Shown: positions 34,268 to 43,748 of the stretch, piece after piece
How the letters are laid out: each line of letters opens with the position of its first letter
Position numbering within the stretch: the first letter of the stretch is position 1
Notes under the pieces: generated by a model
What the model was told of the DNA's origin: nothing
Seen by the model: only the letters and a program-made list of their open reading frames with translations
Databases searched by the model: none
Made by a program: the position numbers and the translations under genes
DNA from: an uncultured Clostridiaceae bacterium
Lineage (GTDB): Bacteria; Bacillota; Clostridia; TANB77; CAG-508
DNA length: 54,785 bases
Assembly: GCA_930990125.1 (NCBI GenBank)
Contig: CAKNOI010000008.1
Coordinates: forward strand, 1 to 54,785
Reading direction: 5' to 3'

Positions 34268-35680
34268 TTACGGTGCAAGCGTGTATGGATTTTCAAAAGT
34301 TCCATCACCGGAGGTTACCTTTACACCTTGCTTTAAGCGAAATACTGGACGAAGTGCTCCACTACTAGTATATCCATTTGTAGTACCATATATATAAACA
34401 TAACATAATGCATCAGTTCCTAGACTGCCACTTATATTAACTCGACGCATATCAAAATAGCAATAACTAGAATTACCAATTACCACTCTAGAAGCCAACC
34501 AATAGTATTTCCCTCGATTGTATATTTTTAGTTTATTCATTTGCTCCCAATCCGTTACATAGTTATTGTCTGTATCTTTTAGTGTTCCACTATACCCTCC
34601 TCCAAACTGTGTCGTATACATTCCTGCTCCATCATAGTTTGGATTATCTGGCACGCTTCCTACGCATCGCGCTACTTCTGCTATTCCATCATCCTTCTTT
34701 CTATAATTCTCTGCTTCTGCGTTTAATATTGCTATAGCATTATTATAGGAATTTCTACTTGTATTAAAATCACTGCTTCCTAATGTTACATTTCCTACCG
34801 TATCTGCTGTTATAATTTGTATTCCATAACTACTATAGTTAGTATTTTCTACTCCATATAATACAATACATTTCTGCTGTGTTCCATACGCATCTGTGTA
34901 CCATACATATTTTCCTTCTGTTAATCGACTATCTACAAGGATTTTTCCTGTTGTAGCTTCTATACTTTCTTCTCCTATATTTCCTGCTTTATCTTGCACT
35001 TTTACTGTTAATGTATATTGGGTTTCTTGCTCTAATTCAACATAGATATAGCTATTGCTTATACTTTTTCCATCTAAAGCTTCTCCTAAGTAATATTGGT
35101 ATGTCTCTGTTTCTACTAGTCCACTTTCTTCTTCTGTTACTTCTACCGTTACTACTATACTATTACTTGTTACTTCTCCTACTGTTACTTTTACTTCTGG
35201 CTTTTTTTCATCTTTTATTATTGTACTTTTATTCACACTTGCTATGCTTCCATTCCATAGCCTTGCGTGTACTTCGTCTCCATGATATAGCCCTGTTACT
35301 TTCTCTCCGCTTTTTATCTCTTTCCAATTTTCTTCTGCTGTTCCATTTATTTGGTACTGTAATGTCTCTCCTGCGGTATTGGCAAGTATACTTACCTCTG
35401 CTTGTCCATTACTCCATGTTACTTCTCCAAATTCTATTGTCCCTTTCGGTACTTCTATTTCTCCTTCTCCCGCTTCTATCCCTTTTAGCTCATTTAATAG
35501 GTTTTGTATTAGCTTATCTTCTTCTGCTGCTGCGTTTGCCATGTTTTGCTTTGCTTCTTGTGCCTTCGTAATTATTCCATAGTCTCCTATCATAGTATCT
35601 AGCGTTACTCCTGCTAAGATAATTAGCACAATTACTGTTATCACTAATGCTACTAGTGTAATTCCTCTTTCTTTCCCCAT
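34268..35680 (-). CDS. Pilin-like surface protein with Ig-like and DUF6273-type domains
   Basis: 470 aa. N terminus MGKERGITLVALVITVIVL: basic residues, Gly, then a hydrophobic helix, the type IV prepilin layout. A helical stalk (KAQEAKQNMANAAAEEDKL) follows, then an Ig/fibronectin-like part (SNSIVVTVEVTEEESGLVE, KVQDKAGNIGEESIEATTG), and a C-terminal domain with GKYYWLASRVV, ALRPVFRLKQGVKV and GTFENPYTLAP, as in DUF6273 surface proteins. Probably exported and displayed on the surface. Its leader (35755-35930) and promoter resemble those of the gene at 1-124. No prepilin peptidase gene is in the window. Confidence 0.75.
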   Translation of the reverse strand: MGKERGITLVALVITVIVLIILAGVTLDTMIGDYGIITKAQEAKQNMANAAAEEDKLIQNLLNELKGIEAGEGEIEVPKGTIEFGEVTWSNGQAEVSILANTAGETLQYQINGTAEENWKEIKSGEKVTGLYHGDEVHARLWNGSIASVNKSTIIKDEKKPEVKVTVGEVTSNSIVVTVEVTEEESGLVETETYQYYLGEALDGKSISNSYIYVELEQETQYTLTVKVQDKAGNIGEESIEATTGKILVDSRLTEGKYVWYTDAYGTQQKCIVLYGVENTNYSSYGIQIITADTVGNVTLGSSDFNTSRNSYNNAIAILNAEAENYRKKDDGIAEVARCVGSVPDNPNYDGAGMYTTQFGGGYSGTLKDTDNNYVTDWEQMNKLKIYNRGKYYWLASRVVIGNSSYCYFDMRRVNISGSLGTDALCYVYIYGTTNGYTSSGALRPVFRLKQGVKVTSGDGTFENPYTLAP

Positions 35681-35755
35681 TTTGTCTCTTCCCTTCTAAA
35701 TATTTTATGTACTCAAATTTTTGTAAAATTACTTTAACTGGAATTACACACATAA

Positions 35756-35789
35756 AAAAGACAGACTATTTTACATAGCCTATCTTTAT
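35756..35789 (-). terminator. Possible attenuator hairpin in leader B
   Basis: Thirteen-pair stem (two G-U pairs) with loop GTAAA, followed by six T on the minus strand, 75 nt before the gene start. Readthrough would be required for gene expression. Confidence 0.5.
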
Positions 35790-35843
35790 ATTTCAAATAA
35801 ACACAGCTTTTCTGTGTTTCTAATTTTTTACTTTTCCTAAACC

Positions 35844-35900
35844 CTAGCTCTCTCTCTCTCTCTCTCTTACAGTATCAACGGTTTTGCTCTTTTTTATCAT
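35844..35900 (-). CDS. 18-codon leader peptide reading through a GA repeat
   Basis: ATG at 35900 with a good AAAGGAG ribosome-binding site; encodes MIKKSKTVDTV, then REREREs-like residues from the GA run (R-E-R-E-R-E-S) and a TAG stop. Repeat-length changes would alter frame and stop, as in leader A. Confidence 0.45.
   Translation of the reverse strand: MIKKSKTVDTVRERERES
35848..35867. repeat. (CT)10 dinucleotide repeat
   Basis: Twenty perfect nt on the plus strand (GA on the transcribed sense). At the matching place leader A has a TG/CA repeat (284-296). Confidence 0.95.
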
Positions 35901-35935
35901 TTTTATATTTCTCCTTTTCTTCCGTTCTTTGCTTT

Positions 35936-35965
35936 ATTTTACCTTATTTCTTTTTCTCTTGTCAA
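35936..35965 (-). promoter_or_regulatory. Promoter of the pilin-like gene (leader B)
   Basis: TTGACA (35960-35965), 18-nt spacer, TAAAAT (35936-35941). From here to 36100 no gene is visible. Confidence 0.6.
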
Positions 35966-36101
35966 TGCTACTAATAGCAATTTTTTTGATTCTTTTTTAA
36001 TTTCTATTCTTTTAACTGTTAAAATAGCATTTTACAAAATAGAAAAATGAATGTATAATAAAGTACTTACAATTTGGTACATCATATTCTCCTTTCCAAA
36101 C

Positions 36102-36146
36102 AAAAAAGCAAAATAATCTAGTAAAAACTAAAATATTTTGCTTTCT
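36102..36146 (-). terminator. Terminator of the toxin-antitoxin pair
   Basis: Minus strand AAGCAAAATA ... TATTTTGCTTTTTT with an 18-nt loop, right after the stop codon at 36152. Confidence 0.7.
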
Positions 36147-36151
36147 ATCAT

Positions 36152-37168
36152 CTATTTAATTAACTTTAAATTCATAGCATATTCAAATGATATTGGTTCA
36201 AATCTTTTAGTTTTTTTCCATCCATCCTCTCTATGTGATATTTCAGATATATCTGTCACATTTTTATTCTTTAGTAATTTTATTATTGTATCTATTATTT
36301 CTTTTTCACTACTACTTATTTTATCTAAATTAAAATTATTATTGCTTAAAATTTTAGTAGTATTTCCATTTTCCGTTTCAATATCTTCTCTTGTATATTT
36401 ATCATCTAATAATGATATTTCATCATATTTTTTATATACTATAGTAGGTCCAAATTTTTGATTTTGATAAGTAAGTCCAGTAATTGCAACTGTTCTTTCA
36501 TTAAATGATAACATATCAATATACCATAAATACTTATTCAAACTTGTTATTGTTAAATTCTTTACCTTACTTGCTATATATGAAATAATATTTTCTATCT
36601 TTTCTAAATCTAATGTTTTGTATCCATTATAAATATCAGGTTTTCTACTCAATACAGATTTTAAATATCTTCTAATATTATCTTGAACTTCCTTTTTACT
36701 AATGTCCTTTTCTACTTCTCCAGATATTATTTTATTATATGTTTTATCATTAATATTACTTTTTTCATATGCCTCTTCTACTTTTTCTATAAATTTATCA
36801 TCATTTTCTATTAATAATTTAATATAATCACTTTGAGATTTTGTTGGAAGTCCTCCTCTTTCATATCTATTAATAGTCATTTTTCCAAAGCCTAAAATAG
36901 ATGTTAATTCCCTTTGTGAAATGTCATATTTTTCTCTTAATTTAATAATATCCTCAGGTTTTATAATATTAGCTTTTTCTCTATATATTTGGTATATCCT
37001 TTCATTATTTTCATCTTCAATTTCATTAACATATAAATCTTGATTACATTCATTGCATATAGCTACATTTTCAAATGTGTTTACTTCAATTCCTCTAAAT
37101 TCTTTTAATTCTCTTTTTTTGATTCTATACTCTACTTCTTTTTTACAATATGGACAATATACTCTCAT
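36152..37168 (-). CDS. Antitoxin with zinc ribbon, HTH and Panacea (SocA/DUF4065) domain
   Basis: 338 aa. N-terminal zinc ribbon with two CxxC pairs (YCPYCKKE and ICNECNQD) as in MqsA/YgiT; then an Xre-type HTH (about 75-130, YDISQRELTSILGFGKMTIN and RYERGGLPTKSQSDY); then a C-terminal Panacea domain (LNKYLWYIDMLSF, ERTVAITGLTYQNQKFGPTI). Panacea domains neutralise many unrelated toxins. The upstream gene (2-nt gap) is the likely partner toxin. HTH plus the palindrome at 37420-37447 suggest autorepression. Confidence 0.75.
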   Translation of the reverse strand: MRVYCPYCKKEVEYRIKKRELKEFRGIEVNTFENVAICNECNQDLYVNEIEDENNERIYQIYREKANIIKPEDIIKLREKYDISQRELTSILGFGKMTINRYERGGLPTKSQSDYIKLLIENDDKFIEKVEEAYEKSNINDKTYNKIISGEVEKDISKKEVQDNIRRYLKSVLSRKPDIYNGYKTLDLEKIENIISYIASKVKNLTITSLNKYLWYIDMLSFNERTVAITGLTYQNQKFGPTIVYKKYDEISLLDDKYTREDIETENGNTTKILSNNNFNLDKISSSEKEIIDTIIKLLKNKNVTDISEISHREDGWKKTKRFEPISFEYAMNLKLIK

Positions 37169-37169
37169 T

Positions 37170-37400
37170 TTAATTCACCTCATCATATTTACCAAATTCA
37201 TGAACTGACAAACAAACTGACTTCTCAATATTTTCTATTCTTATTTTAATATATAACTGTGTATCTTCAAACATTGGATTAAACTTGAATATCCAACCTT
37301 CATAGTTTGGATTTTTATCTTCTTCTGGACCTGCAAAACAATCCTCTACAGTAAGTCCTCTAATAATATCTTTAATAATTTGACCTTCTATTGTATTCAT
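37170..37400 (-). CDS. MqsR-like toxin (partner of the Panacea antitoxin)
   Basis: 76 aa from the ATG at 37400 (AAGGAG ribosome-binding site); an in-frame ATG at 37430 lies inside the palindrome and is rejected. The sequence has IIKDIIRGLTVEDCFAGPEE, then GWIFKF and QLYIKIRIENIEK with CLSVHEFGKY, similar to small MqsR-like proteins of Clostridia where KI..I....VISFHE forms the core. Being toxin-first and next to a YgiT-type zinc ribbon antitoxin supports this. It is shorter than Escherichia MqsR, so the ribonuclease call is moderate. Confidence 0.55.
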   Translation of the reverse strand: MNTIEGQIIKDIIRGLTVEDCFAGPEEDKNPNYEGWIFKFNPMFEDTQLYIKIRIENIEKSVCLSVHEFGKYDEVN

Positions 37401-37419
37401 TATATGCCATCTCCTTAAA

Positions 37420-37447
37420 AATAATGCCACTTTTTGATGGCATTATT
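37420..37447. promoter_or_regulatory. Palindromic operator before the toxin gene
   Basis: Perfect 10-bp arms AATAATGCCA (37420-37429) and TGGCATTATT (37438-37447). It covers the likely transcription start and lies between promoter and ribosome-binding site, a standard place for toxin-antitoxin autoregulation. Confidence 0.6.
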
Positions 37448-37476
37448 ATTTTACCATGAATCTTTACATAAGTCAA
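37448..37476 (-). promoter_or_regulatory. Promoter of the toxin-antitoxin pair
   Basis: TTGACT (37471-37476), 17-nt spacer, TAAAAT (37448-37453). Confidence 0.6.
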
Positions 37477-37616
37477 TAATTTACATCAATTATTATCTAT
37501 TTTTAATTTTTAATTTTAGGTCTATTTTAATTAAATAAATTGCGAAATTAAATCTTTTCTTTTTCCAAGTTTTATTGTATAATAATGGGAGTTTAAACAA
37601 AGAAAGGATGATAGCA

Positions 37617-40043
37617 TTGTCATATAATTTTAAAGAGATAGAAAAAAAATGGCAAACGAAGTGGGAAAAAGAAGGAACTTTTTATGCCAAAGAAGATTAC
37701 ACTAAGAAAAAATGGTATGGGCTTGTTGAGTTTCCTTATCCTTCTGGACAAGGCTTACATGTAGGTCATCCAAGAAGTTATACTGCCCTAGATATTGTTG
37801 CAAGAAAAAGAAGAATGGAAGGATATAATGTGTTATACCCTATTGGTTTTGATGCGTTTGGCTTACCAGCAGAAAATTATGCTATTAAAAACCATATTCA
37901 TCCTAAAATTATTACAGAGCAAAATATTGCAAATTTTAGAAGACAATTAAAATCACTTGGCTTTTCTTTTGATTGGTCTCGTGAAGTAAATACAACAGAT
38001 CCAGAATATTATAAATGGACACAATGGATTTTTATTCAACTTTTTAAACATGGTCTTGCTTATAAAGCGAACATGAAAATTAACTATTGTACTGGCTGTA
38101 AAGTTGGACTTGCTAACGAAGAAGTAGTAAATGGTGTTTGCGAACGCTGTGGTAGTCCTGTTATCCAAAAGGAAAAATCTGAATGGATGTTAAAAATTAC
38201 AGAATATGCTGGACGTTTAATTGACGACCTAGATGAAGTTAATTTTCTAGATAAAATTAAAGCACAGCAAAAAAATTGGATTGGTAGAAGTACCGGTGCA
38301 GAAGTAACTTTTAAAGTAGATGGCACAAACGAAAGCTTACTAGTATACACCACAAGACCAGATACCTTATTTGGAGCTACCTACTTAGTAGTAGCACCAG
38401 AACATCCTATTTTAAAAACATTAGCACAAAAAATTACTAACAATGAAGAAATAAAAGCATACCAAGAGCAAGCTGCTCGTAAGTCCGATTTTGAAAGAAC
38501 CGAACTTGTAAAAGATAAAACTGGTATTGAAATAAAGGGCATAAAAGCCATTCACCCTATTACAGGAGAAAAAATGCCTATTTGGGCATCTGATTATGTA
38601 CTTTGGGGATATGGAACAGGTGCTATTATGGCAGTACCTGCACATGATACAAGAGATTGGGATTTTGCTAAAACCTTTCATTTACCTGTAAAACAAGTAA
38701 TTGTTCCTTTTCAAACCAGAGGAGAAATAGAGCCATTAACCGAGGCCTTTACCGATGTAGAAGACGGTACCTTAGTTAACTCTGACTTTTTAAATGGTCT
38801 TAGTGTAAGCACAGCCATTTCTACCATGATTTCTTACTTAGAAGAACATCATCTAGGTACGAAAAAAACAAATTATAAGCTTCGTGATTGGGTATTTTCT
38901 AGACAACGTTACTGGGGTGAACCTATTCCAATGGTGCATTGTGAAAAATGTGGTTGGGTACCATTAGATGAAAAAGACTTACCACTTACTCTTCCAGATG
39001 TAAAAGACTTTGAACCAGGAGAAAATGGCGAATCTCCACTTGCAAAACAAACTGAATGGATACAAACTACTTGCCCTAAGTGTGGTGGAAAAGCAACCAG
39101 AGAAACCGATACTATGCCACAATGGGCTGGTTCTTCTTGGTACTTCTTACGTTATATGGATCCACATAACCAAAATGCGATTGCTTCTAAAGAAGCTATT
39201 AACTATTGGGCACCAGTAGACTGGTACAATGGCGGTATGGAACATACTACTTTACATTTATTGTACTCCCGTTTTTGGTATAAATTCTTATACGATATTG
39301 GCGTTGTTCCAACCAAAGAACCTTATGCAAAAAGAACTTCTCATGGTATGATTTTAGGTTCTAATGGAGAAAAAATGTCTAAGTCCAAGGGTAATGTTAT
39401 TAACCCAGACGACATTGTAAACGAATTTGGTGCTGACACATTAAGAGTATACGAAATGTTTATGGGACCATTTGACCAAACCGCACCATGGTCTATGGAT
39501 AGTATTCGTGGATGCTTTAAGTTTTTAGACAGAGTATGGAACATGCAAGATATGCTAGTAGAAGGAGATACCTATTCCCCTACTTTTGAAAAAATGATGC
39601 ATAAAGCTATTCAAAAAGTAAGTAATGATATTGAAGAAATGAAATTTAATACTTGTGTTTCTACTTTTATGACAATGGTAAACGAATTTTATCATCATAA
39701 AACCATTAACAAAGCAGAATTTAATACTTTTTTAACTTTACTAAACCCATTTGCTCCACATATTACAGAAGAGCTTTTTGAAACCATAGGAAATACCAAA
39801 ACCATCGCCGAAGGAACATGGCCAACCTATGATGCTTCCAAAACCATTGATGAGGAAATAGATATGCCAATTCAAATAAACGGAAAAGTAAAAACAACCG
39901 TAAAACTACCTCTAGACTGTGACGAAGAAAAAGCAAAAGAAATGGTACATGCTAATTCTGTAATTCAAACAAATTTGGAGAATAAAACCATTGTAAAAGA
40001 AATTTATGTTAAAAATAAAATTTATAACATCGTAGTTCGTTAG
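37617..40043 (+). CDS. leuS: Leucine-tRNA ligase
   Basis: 808 aa from a TTG at 37617, spaced 8 nt from GAAAGGA. The nearer ATG at 37608 abuts the ribosome-binding site and the ATG at 37575 is upstream of it. Class I synthetase with [13 protein letters not shown] (HIGH), the editing domain ([26 protein letters not shown]), [24 protein letters not shown] (KMSKS) and anticodon domain. No T-box leader is visible upstream. TATAAT at 37578-37583 is the likely -10 box. Ends at 40045-40080 terminator. Confidence 0.97.
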   Translation: MSYNFKEIEKKWQTKWEKEGTFYAKEDYTKKKWYGLVEFPYPSGQGLHVGHPRSYTALDIVARKRRMEGYNVLYPIGFDAFGLPAENYAIKNHIHPKIITEQNIANFRRQLKSLGFSFDWSREVNTTDPEYYKWTQWIFIQLFKHGLAYKANMKINYCTGCKVGLANEEVVNGVCERCGSPVIQKEKSEWMLKITEYAGRLIDDLDEVNFLDKIKAQQKNWIGRSTGAEVTFKVDGTNESLLVYTTRPDTLFGATYLVVAPEHPILKTLAQKITNNEEIKAYQEQAARKSDFERTELVKDKTGIEIKGIKAIHPITGEKMPIWASDYVLWGYGTGAIMAVPAHDTRDWDFAKTFHLPVKQVIVPFQTRGEIEPLTEAFTDVEDGTLVNSDFLNGLSVSTAISTMISYLEEHHLGTKKTNYKLRDWVFSRQRYWGEPIPMVHCEKCGWVPLDEKDLPLTLPDVKDFEPGENGESPLAKQTEWIQTTCPKCGGKATRETDTMPQWAGSSWYFLRYMDPHNQNAIASKEAINYWAPVDWYNGGMEHTTLHLLYSRFWYKFLYDIGVVPTKEPYAKRTSHGMILGSNGEKMSKSKGNVINPDDIVNEFGADTLRVYEMFMGPFDQTAPWSMDSIRGCFKFLDRVWNMQDMLVEGDTYSPTFEKMMHKAIQKVSNDIEEMKFNTCVSTFMTMVNEFYHHKTINKAEFNTFLTLLNPFAPHITEELFETIGNTKTIAEGTWPTYDASKTIDEEIDMPIQINGKVKTTVKLPLDCDEEKAKEMVHANSVIQTNLENKTIVKEIYVKNKIYNIVVR

Positions 40044-40044
40044 A

Positions 40045-40080
40045 AAAAACCCCTTGCTTACCATAAGCAAGGGGCTTTTA
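40045..40080. terminator. Terminator between leuS and phoH
   Basis: CCCCTTGCTTA / TAAGCAAGGGG stem with a three-base loop and T run; works for both converging genes. Confidence 0.85.
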
Positions 40081-40090
40081 TTACAAATAA

Positions 40091-41449
40091 CTATAAAACT
40101 TGAGAAGCAAGTTTTGCAAGCGGGCTTCTAACAGATTCTTTTTCTGTTAGCGTTACTTGAAAGCAATCTAGCTTACCTTTCATCTTTTCAGACGCATAGC
40201 TAAGACCATTGTTTCTAACGTTTAAGTCACGCTTATCAATCTGGCTTGGGTCTCCCAAAAGGACAATTTTTGTGTTTTCTCCGACTCTGGTTACAATAGA
40301 TTTTACCGTTAATGGAGTGAGGTTTTGTGCTTCATCAATAATGATGAAAGTATCTTTAATAGACCTTCCTCTCATATAATTGATGGCTTCTGGTACAATA
40401 ATACCAGTTTCTAGATAATATTTTCCATCTTCTTTGATGTCAAATCCATCTTTTTGGAATCCATTTTTCTTAGAATCTGAAGCATTGGTAAGGTTTTTTA
40501 GGTTGTCTTGCAATCCTCGCAAATACGGACCTATTTTACCACTTTCGTCTCCTGGTAGGTAGCCCATTTCTTTATCCATCTCTTGGACACTTCTGGTGTA
40601 CAAAATTTCTTTATACAGCCGTCTTTCTATTACCTGCTCTAATCCACAAGCAAGAGATAAAAATGTTTTTGCTGTACCGGCAGAACCTTTGATAATTACC
40701 AGTGGAGCCACTTCCCATGGTTGCATCAGAGCTTCTATCATCATGTTTTGTCCCATATTTAAAGGTTTTACGCCAAATGGTTTGCAACTAAAGTATTCCA
40801 ATGGATGAAATTTGCCTTCTCTATAGCAGCTGATAATGGATTGAGAACCATCTTTTAAGAAAACAAACATATTCTCATACAATTGTTTTCCTTCCAGTTC
40901 CGCTTGCACCTCTCTTTGGCTTAACTCTCTATTTGCTCTAAAGTAATCGATTTTCTCTTTAGGAATTTCTAGCACCATACGAGCTTTATACTGCTCATTT
41001 AGTTCTGGCAAAAGCTCATCTCTGAATTCTTCTGCGTGAATTCCTAAAGATTCTGCCCGAAGTCTAAGCGGAATATTTCTGCTAATTAAGACAACCTCCT
41101 CTCTTTGTTCTTTTAGTCCAAGGCATACCTGCAGTATCCTAGTTTCATACGGTTTAAGACGTTTTCCCTTTCCTGGGATTTTTACATCATAGAAACCATC
41201 TACAATACGCAGGCGGCTTCCATTTTCTTGCTTTACACCTTCTTCCGATACTAGCTGTTTAAAAGGAAATGTCTTAATATAATCTAAGACATCTTTTGCT
41301 CTTATAGCATCTTCGTCGTAGCCATTTCCTACTTCGTAGAGAACGTCCATCACATCCATAGGAATAGCTATGGTGTTATCAGAGCCAAGGCCTAGTAAAA
41401 TATTCTCGGACCGAACTGCTCTTGGGGTTAGTACGAATGTCTTTTTCAT
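40091..41449 (-). CDS. PIN-PhoH family ATPase/RNase (YlaK type), compositional outlier
   Basis: 452 aa from the third ATG at 41449, spaced 9 nt from AAAGG; earlier starts overlap the ribosome-binding site. N-terminal PIN-like part (to about 190), then PhoH ATPase with IIKGSAGTAKTFLSLA (Walker A), ILYTRSVQEMDKEMGYLPGD and IIIDEAQNLTPLTVKSIV (Walker B), LLGDPSQID. Probably an RNA-processing ATPase. Codon use differs from the neighbours: it uses CGC, CTG, AGG and, three times in frame, CGG (41411-41413, 41057-41059, 40619-40621) as ordinary Arg. This suggests recent transfer. It matters for the CGG frameshift hypothesis (see findings). Confidence 0.85.
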   Translation of the reverse strand: MKKTFVLTPRAVRSENILLGLGSDNTIAIPMDVMDVLYEVGNGYDEDAIRAKDVLDYIKTFPFKQLVSEEGVKQENGSRLRIVDGFYDVKIPGKGKRLKPYETRILQVCLGLKEQREEVVLISRNIPLRLRAESLGIHAEEFRDELLPELNEQYKARMVLEIPKEKIDYFRANRELSQREVQAELEGKQLYENMFVFLKDGSQSIISCYREGKFHPLEYFSCKPFGVKPLNMGQNMMIEALMQPWEVAPLVIIKGSAGTAKTFLSLACGLEQVIERRLYKEILYTRSVQEMDKEMGYLPGDESGKIGPYLRGLQDNLKNLTNASDSKKNGFQKDGFDIKEDGKYYLETGIIVPEAINYMRGRSIKDTFIIIDEAQNLTPLTVKSIVTRVGENTKIVLLGDPSQIDKRDLNVRNNGLSYASEKMKGKLDCFQVTLTEKESVRSPLAKLASQVL

Positions 41450-41673
41450 ACTCATCAACCTTTTATAATTATTTATAAAACATTTTTTGTCTGGTTAGCA
41501 TTTGCCAATGTAGACATAAAATATTTTACATGCTACTATTATATCCTTTCTATGCGAATAATGCAATATTTTGTAATATTTTTGTAACATTTTTTTAATC
41601 TGTATGACACACAAATTCCACTTTTCTATAGTATAATAGTGTTGTAAAATTGTAAGTTACTAAGGAGAAAACA

Positions 41674-42765
41674 ATGAGCATAGAAACCGATTTAAGAAAA
41701 GATGGTATTGAAGTATTGCAAAAATTGGATACCTTGCATATTAACTCCATTGCCAAAAATGTTGCAGAGAGCTTAGTAAATGGTCTTCCAGAGCTAAACT
41801 TAAATTATAATGAATTATTTATGAAATTATCTCGTTTAGATATGTACCTTGCCAAAATTCCAACCGGAATGGCAGAGGCAAATTATTGCTATGTCAATTC
41901 TTCCATTTATTTTAATCATATGGCAGATTTTTCTAAAGTAAATACCTTTGCTGTGCATGAATGTATTCATTATTTACAAGAATTGCGAAATAATAAAAAT
42001 GTTGTTACCGGTCTTGGTTTATATAATTTTGAAACAGGACTTGCCTTAAACGAAGCTGCTGTTCAATTAATGACATCCAAAGCAGTAGGTGAGCCAGAAG
42101 ATGAAGTAAAATATTATGATATTACCCTAAAAACAACAAGTCCCAATTACTACCCACTACTTTGCAATTTAGTAAAGCAAATGACTTATGTAACAGGGGA
42201 TTATGCTTTATATACAAGTGCTTTTTATGGAACCAATTCTTTTAAAGAAAAGTTTTGTAATTTATGTGGCGAAAAAAACTATCATCGTATTCTTAAATTA
42301 TTAGACCGCTTGTTAAATGCAGAAGAAGAAATTATCACCCTTACCAATACTTTGCAAAATATGGAATTAAAAAACAGTTCTAATAAAAAAATAATGGCTT
42401 CTATTGAAAAGCAAAAAAAATATATTCGAAATACGTATTTTGAAATACAAAATTTAATTTTGGTTTCTTATTTTGATACTTTATATAAACAACTATACAC
42501 ACTAGAGGACATCGAAAGCTATCGTTCTAGACTATACCATTATAAAGATTATATTGGAACCACCAATGAATATTTCTTTTTTAACGACTATTACCTATCT
42601 AAAATGGAAAAATTGGAAGCAAAAAAAGAAGCACTTCAAGGTAGTGCCTCCCTTACTTCTCTTGTTGCAGTAAAAGAAAGTAAGCTTTCTACTTTTTTTC
42701 GTACCATCAAAAATTTATTTCGAAAAAGCAAAAACAATATGGAATACGGAACCAAAAAAGAATAA
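41674..42765 (+). CDS. HExxH-type metallopeptidase-like protein, unknown function
   Basis: 363 aa. VNTFAVHECIHYLQELRNNK contains HExxH (His-Glu-Cys-Ile-His) followed about 29 residues later by LALNEAAVQLMTSK, giving a gluzincin-like third ligand Glu. N-terminal helices precede; the C-terminal half is coiled-coil-like (KKYIRNTYFEIQNL, KMEKLEAKKEALQG) and ends with a basic tail (FRTIKNLFRKSKNN). No signal peptide. I do not recognise a named family; catalytic activity is inferred from the motif only. Confidence 0.55.
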   Translation: MSIETDLRKDGIEVLQKLDTLHINSIAKNVAESLVNGLPELNLNYNELFMKLSRLDMYLAKIPTGMAEANYCYVNSSIYFNHMADFSKVNTFAVHECIHYLQELRNNKNVVTGLGLYNFETGLALNEAAVQLMTSKAVGEPEDEVKYYDITLKTTSPNYYPLLCNLVKQMTYVTGDYALYTSAFYGTNSFKEKFCNLCGEKNYHRILKLLDRLLNAEEEIITLTNTLQNMELKNSSNKKIMASIEKQKKYIRNTYFEIQNLILVSYFDTLYKQLYTLEDIESYRSRLYHYKDYIGTTNEYFFFNDYYLSKMEKLEAKKEALQGSASLTSLVAVKESKLSTFFRTIKNLFRKSKNNMEYGTKKE

Positions 42766-42766
42766 A

Positions 42767-42797
42767 AACAAAACCCAAGCTTTGGGTTTTATTTTTT
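42767..42797. terminator. Terminator between the metallopeptidase-like gene and the esterase gene
   Basis: AAAACCCAA / TTGGGTTTT stem with an AGCT centre and T/A runs on both sides. Confidence 0.75.
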
Positions 42798-43737
42798 ATT
42801 CTTCTATTTTCTTTTCTCTTATTTGTCTCATTTCTTCTAATACATCTTGATATCCTTCTTTACCAAAATCCACATCTTCTTTTACAAAGGAATATAAAAT
42901 AAAATCGTGAATGGCGTTTTCATATTCTTTTACTGTTATTTGTGTTCCTGCTTCTTTACATCTTTGTTCTAAGATAGCAACATCAGGATTTAGAATATCT
43001 GCTGTTCCTGTAAAAACTACAATTGGACATAAGTTTTGCAAAGGTCCATATAGTGGGTCTACTAAATAGGTGTCTTCTTCTTTTATGTCTCTTCCATATT
43101 GTTCCCCTGCAAGTTTTAATGCTGGTTTTGATAACATAGGGTCTTTGGACTGCACCTCATCTATTTTTTGGTTTTCCATACTAGTATCTAGCCAAGGAGA
43201 TAGTAAAAATAAGGCATCTGGCATTTTTCTACCTTTCTCCCCCATTTTTTCTAACAAGGCTAATGCTAATCCTCCTCCTGCAGAATCTCCCATCACAATC
43301 CATGTTTTATCTTGTTCGTTTTCTAATATTTTTTCATAACATGGCTCCATCATAGTAAATACATCTTTGTAGTTATATTTAGGAGTTAGTGGATAGTCTG
43401 GTACTACTAAAGTAGCATTGGTATCTTGTAATAGCCCTTCAAAAAATAACCAGTGCTCTTGCTTTAGTTCTGCCATATAAGAACCCCCATGAAGATACAA
43501 AATAATACTATCCGAATCTGTTTCTTTGTCTTTTTTGATAATAAATACTTTTCTCCCCTCTATTTTTTCTGTTTCTACAGCATAGCTATCTTCAAACCAA
43601 TCGGGCACATTGGATACAATTTCTCCATTAAACAAATATAATGTTAGAAAAATTACTGCTACACAACAGGCAACAAAAACTACCATAGCAATGCGAAACC
43701 CAATTTTGTCTTTTAATTTTTTCTTTTCTTTTTCCAT
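42796..43737 (-). CDS. Membrane-anchored alpha/beta hydrolase (acetyl-esterase type)
   Basis: 313 aa. N-terminal membrane helix (about 14-36), then an alpha/beta hydrolase of the hormone-sensitive-lipase type: oxyanion motif YLHGGSY, nucleophile elbow GDSAGGGLAL, Asp in TADILNPDV and a late His in NAIHDFILYSF. Probably acts on acylated sugars or lipids outside or at the membrane; substrate unknown. It follows the acyltransferase-like gene by 11 nt, suggesting a linked acylation/deacylation role. Confidence 0.8.
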   Translation of the reverse strand: MEKEKKKLKDKIGFRIAMVVFVACCVAVIFLTLYLFNGEIVSNVPDWFEDSYAVETEKIEGRKVFIIKKDKETDSDSIILYLHGGSYMAELKQEHWLFFEGLLQDTNATLVVPDYPLTPKYNYKDVFTMMEPCYEKILENEQDKTWIVMGDSAGGGLALALLEKMGEKGRKMPDALFLLSPWLDTSMENQKIDEVQSKDPMLSKPALKLAGEQYGRDIKEEDTYLVDPLYGPLQNLCPIVVFTGTADILNPDVAILEQRCKEAGTQITVKEYENAIHDFILYSFVKEDVDFGKEGYQDVLEEMRQIREKKIEE

Positions 43738-43748
43738 TTCTTTCCCCT

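Larger units (their letters stand above)
35755..35930 (-). promoter_or_regulatory. Leader region of the pilin-like gene, with hairpins (leader B)
   Basis: Between the promoter (35936-35965) and the gene lies a leader of about 250 nt. It holds a leader ORF (35844-35900), a CT/GA run of 20 nt at 35848-35867, an ACACAG/CTGTGT hairpin near 35800-35818 and AAAGATAGGCTAT pairing with ATAGTCTGTCTTT (35758-35788), followed by TTTTTT: a likely intrinsic terminator placed before the gene. Leader A has the same order of elements with a different dinucleotide. Confidence 0.6.

Noticed and set aside
35011-35571. Long plus-strand ORF opposite the pilin-like gene
   Set aside because: Low-complexity Leu-rich translation of the antisense strand of a well-supported gene; no start signal.
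37477-37616. T-box leader upstream of leuS
   Set aside because: Only about 140 AT-rich nt lie between the toxin-antitoxin promoter and the gene; there is no T-box sequence or long stem structure.
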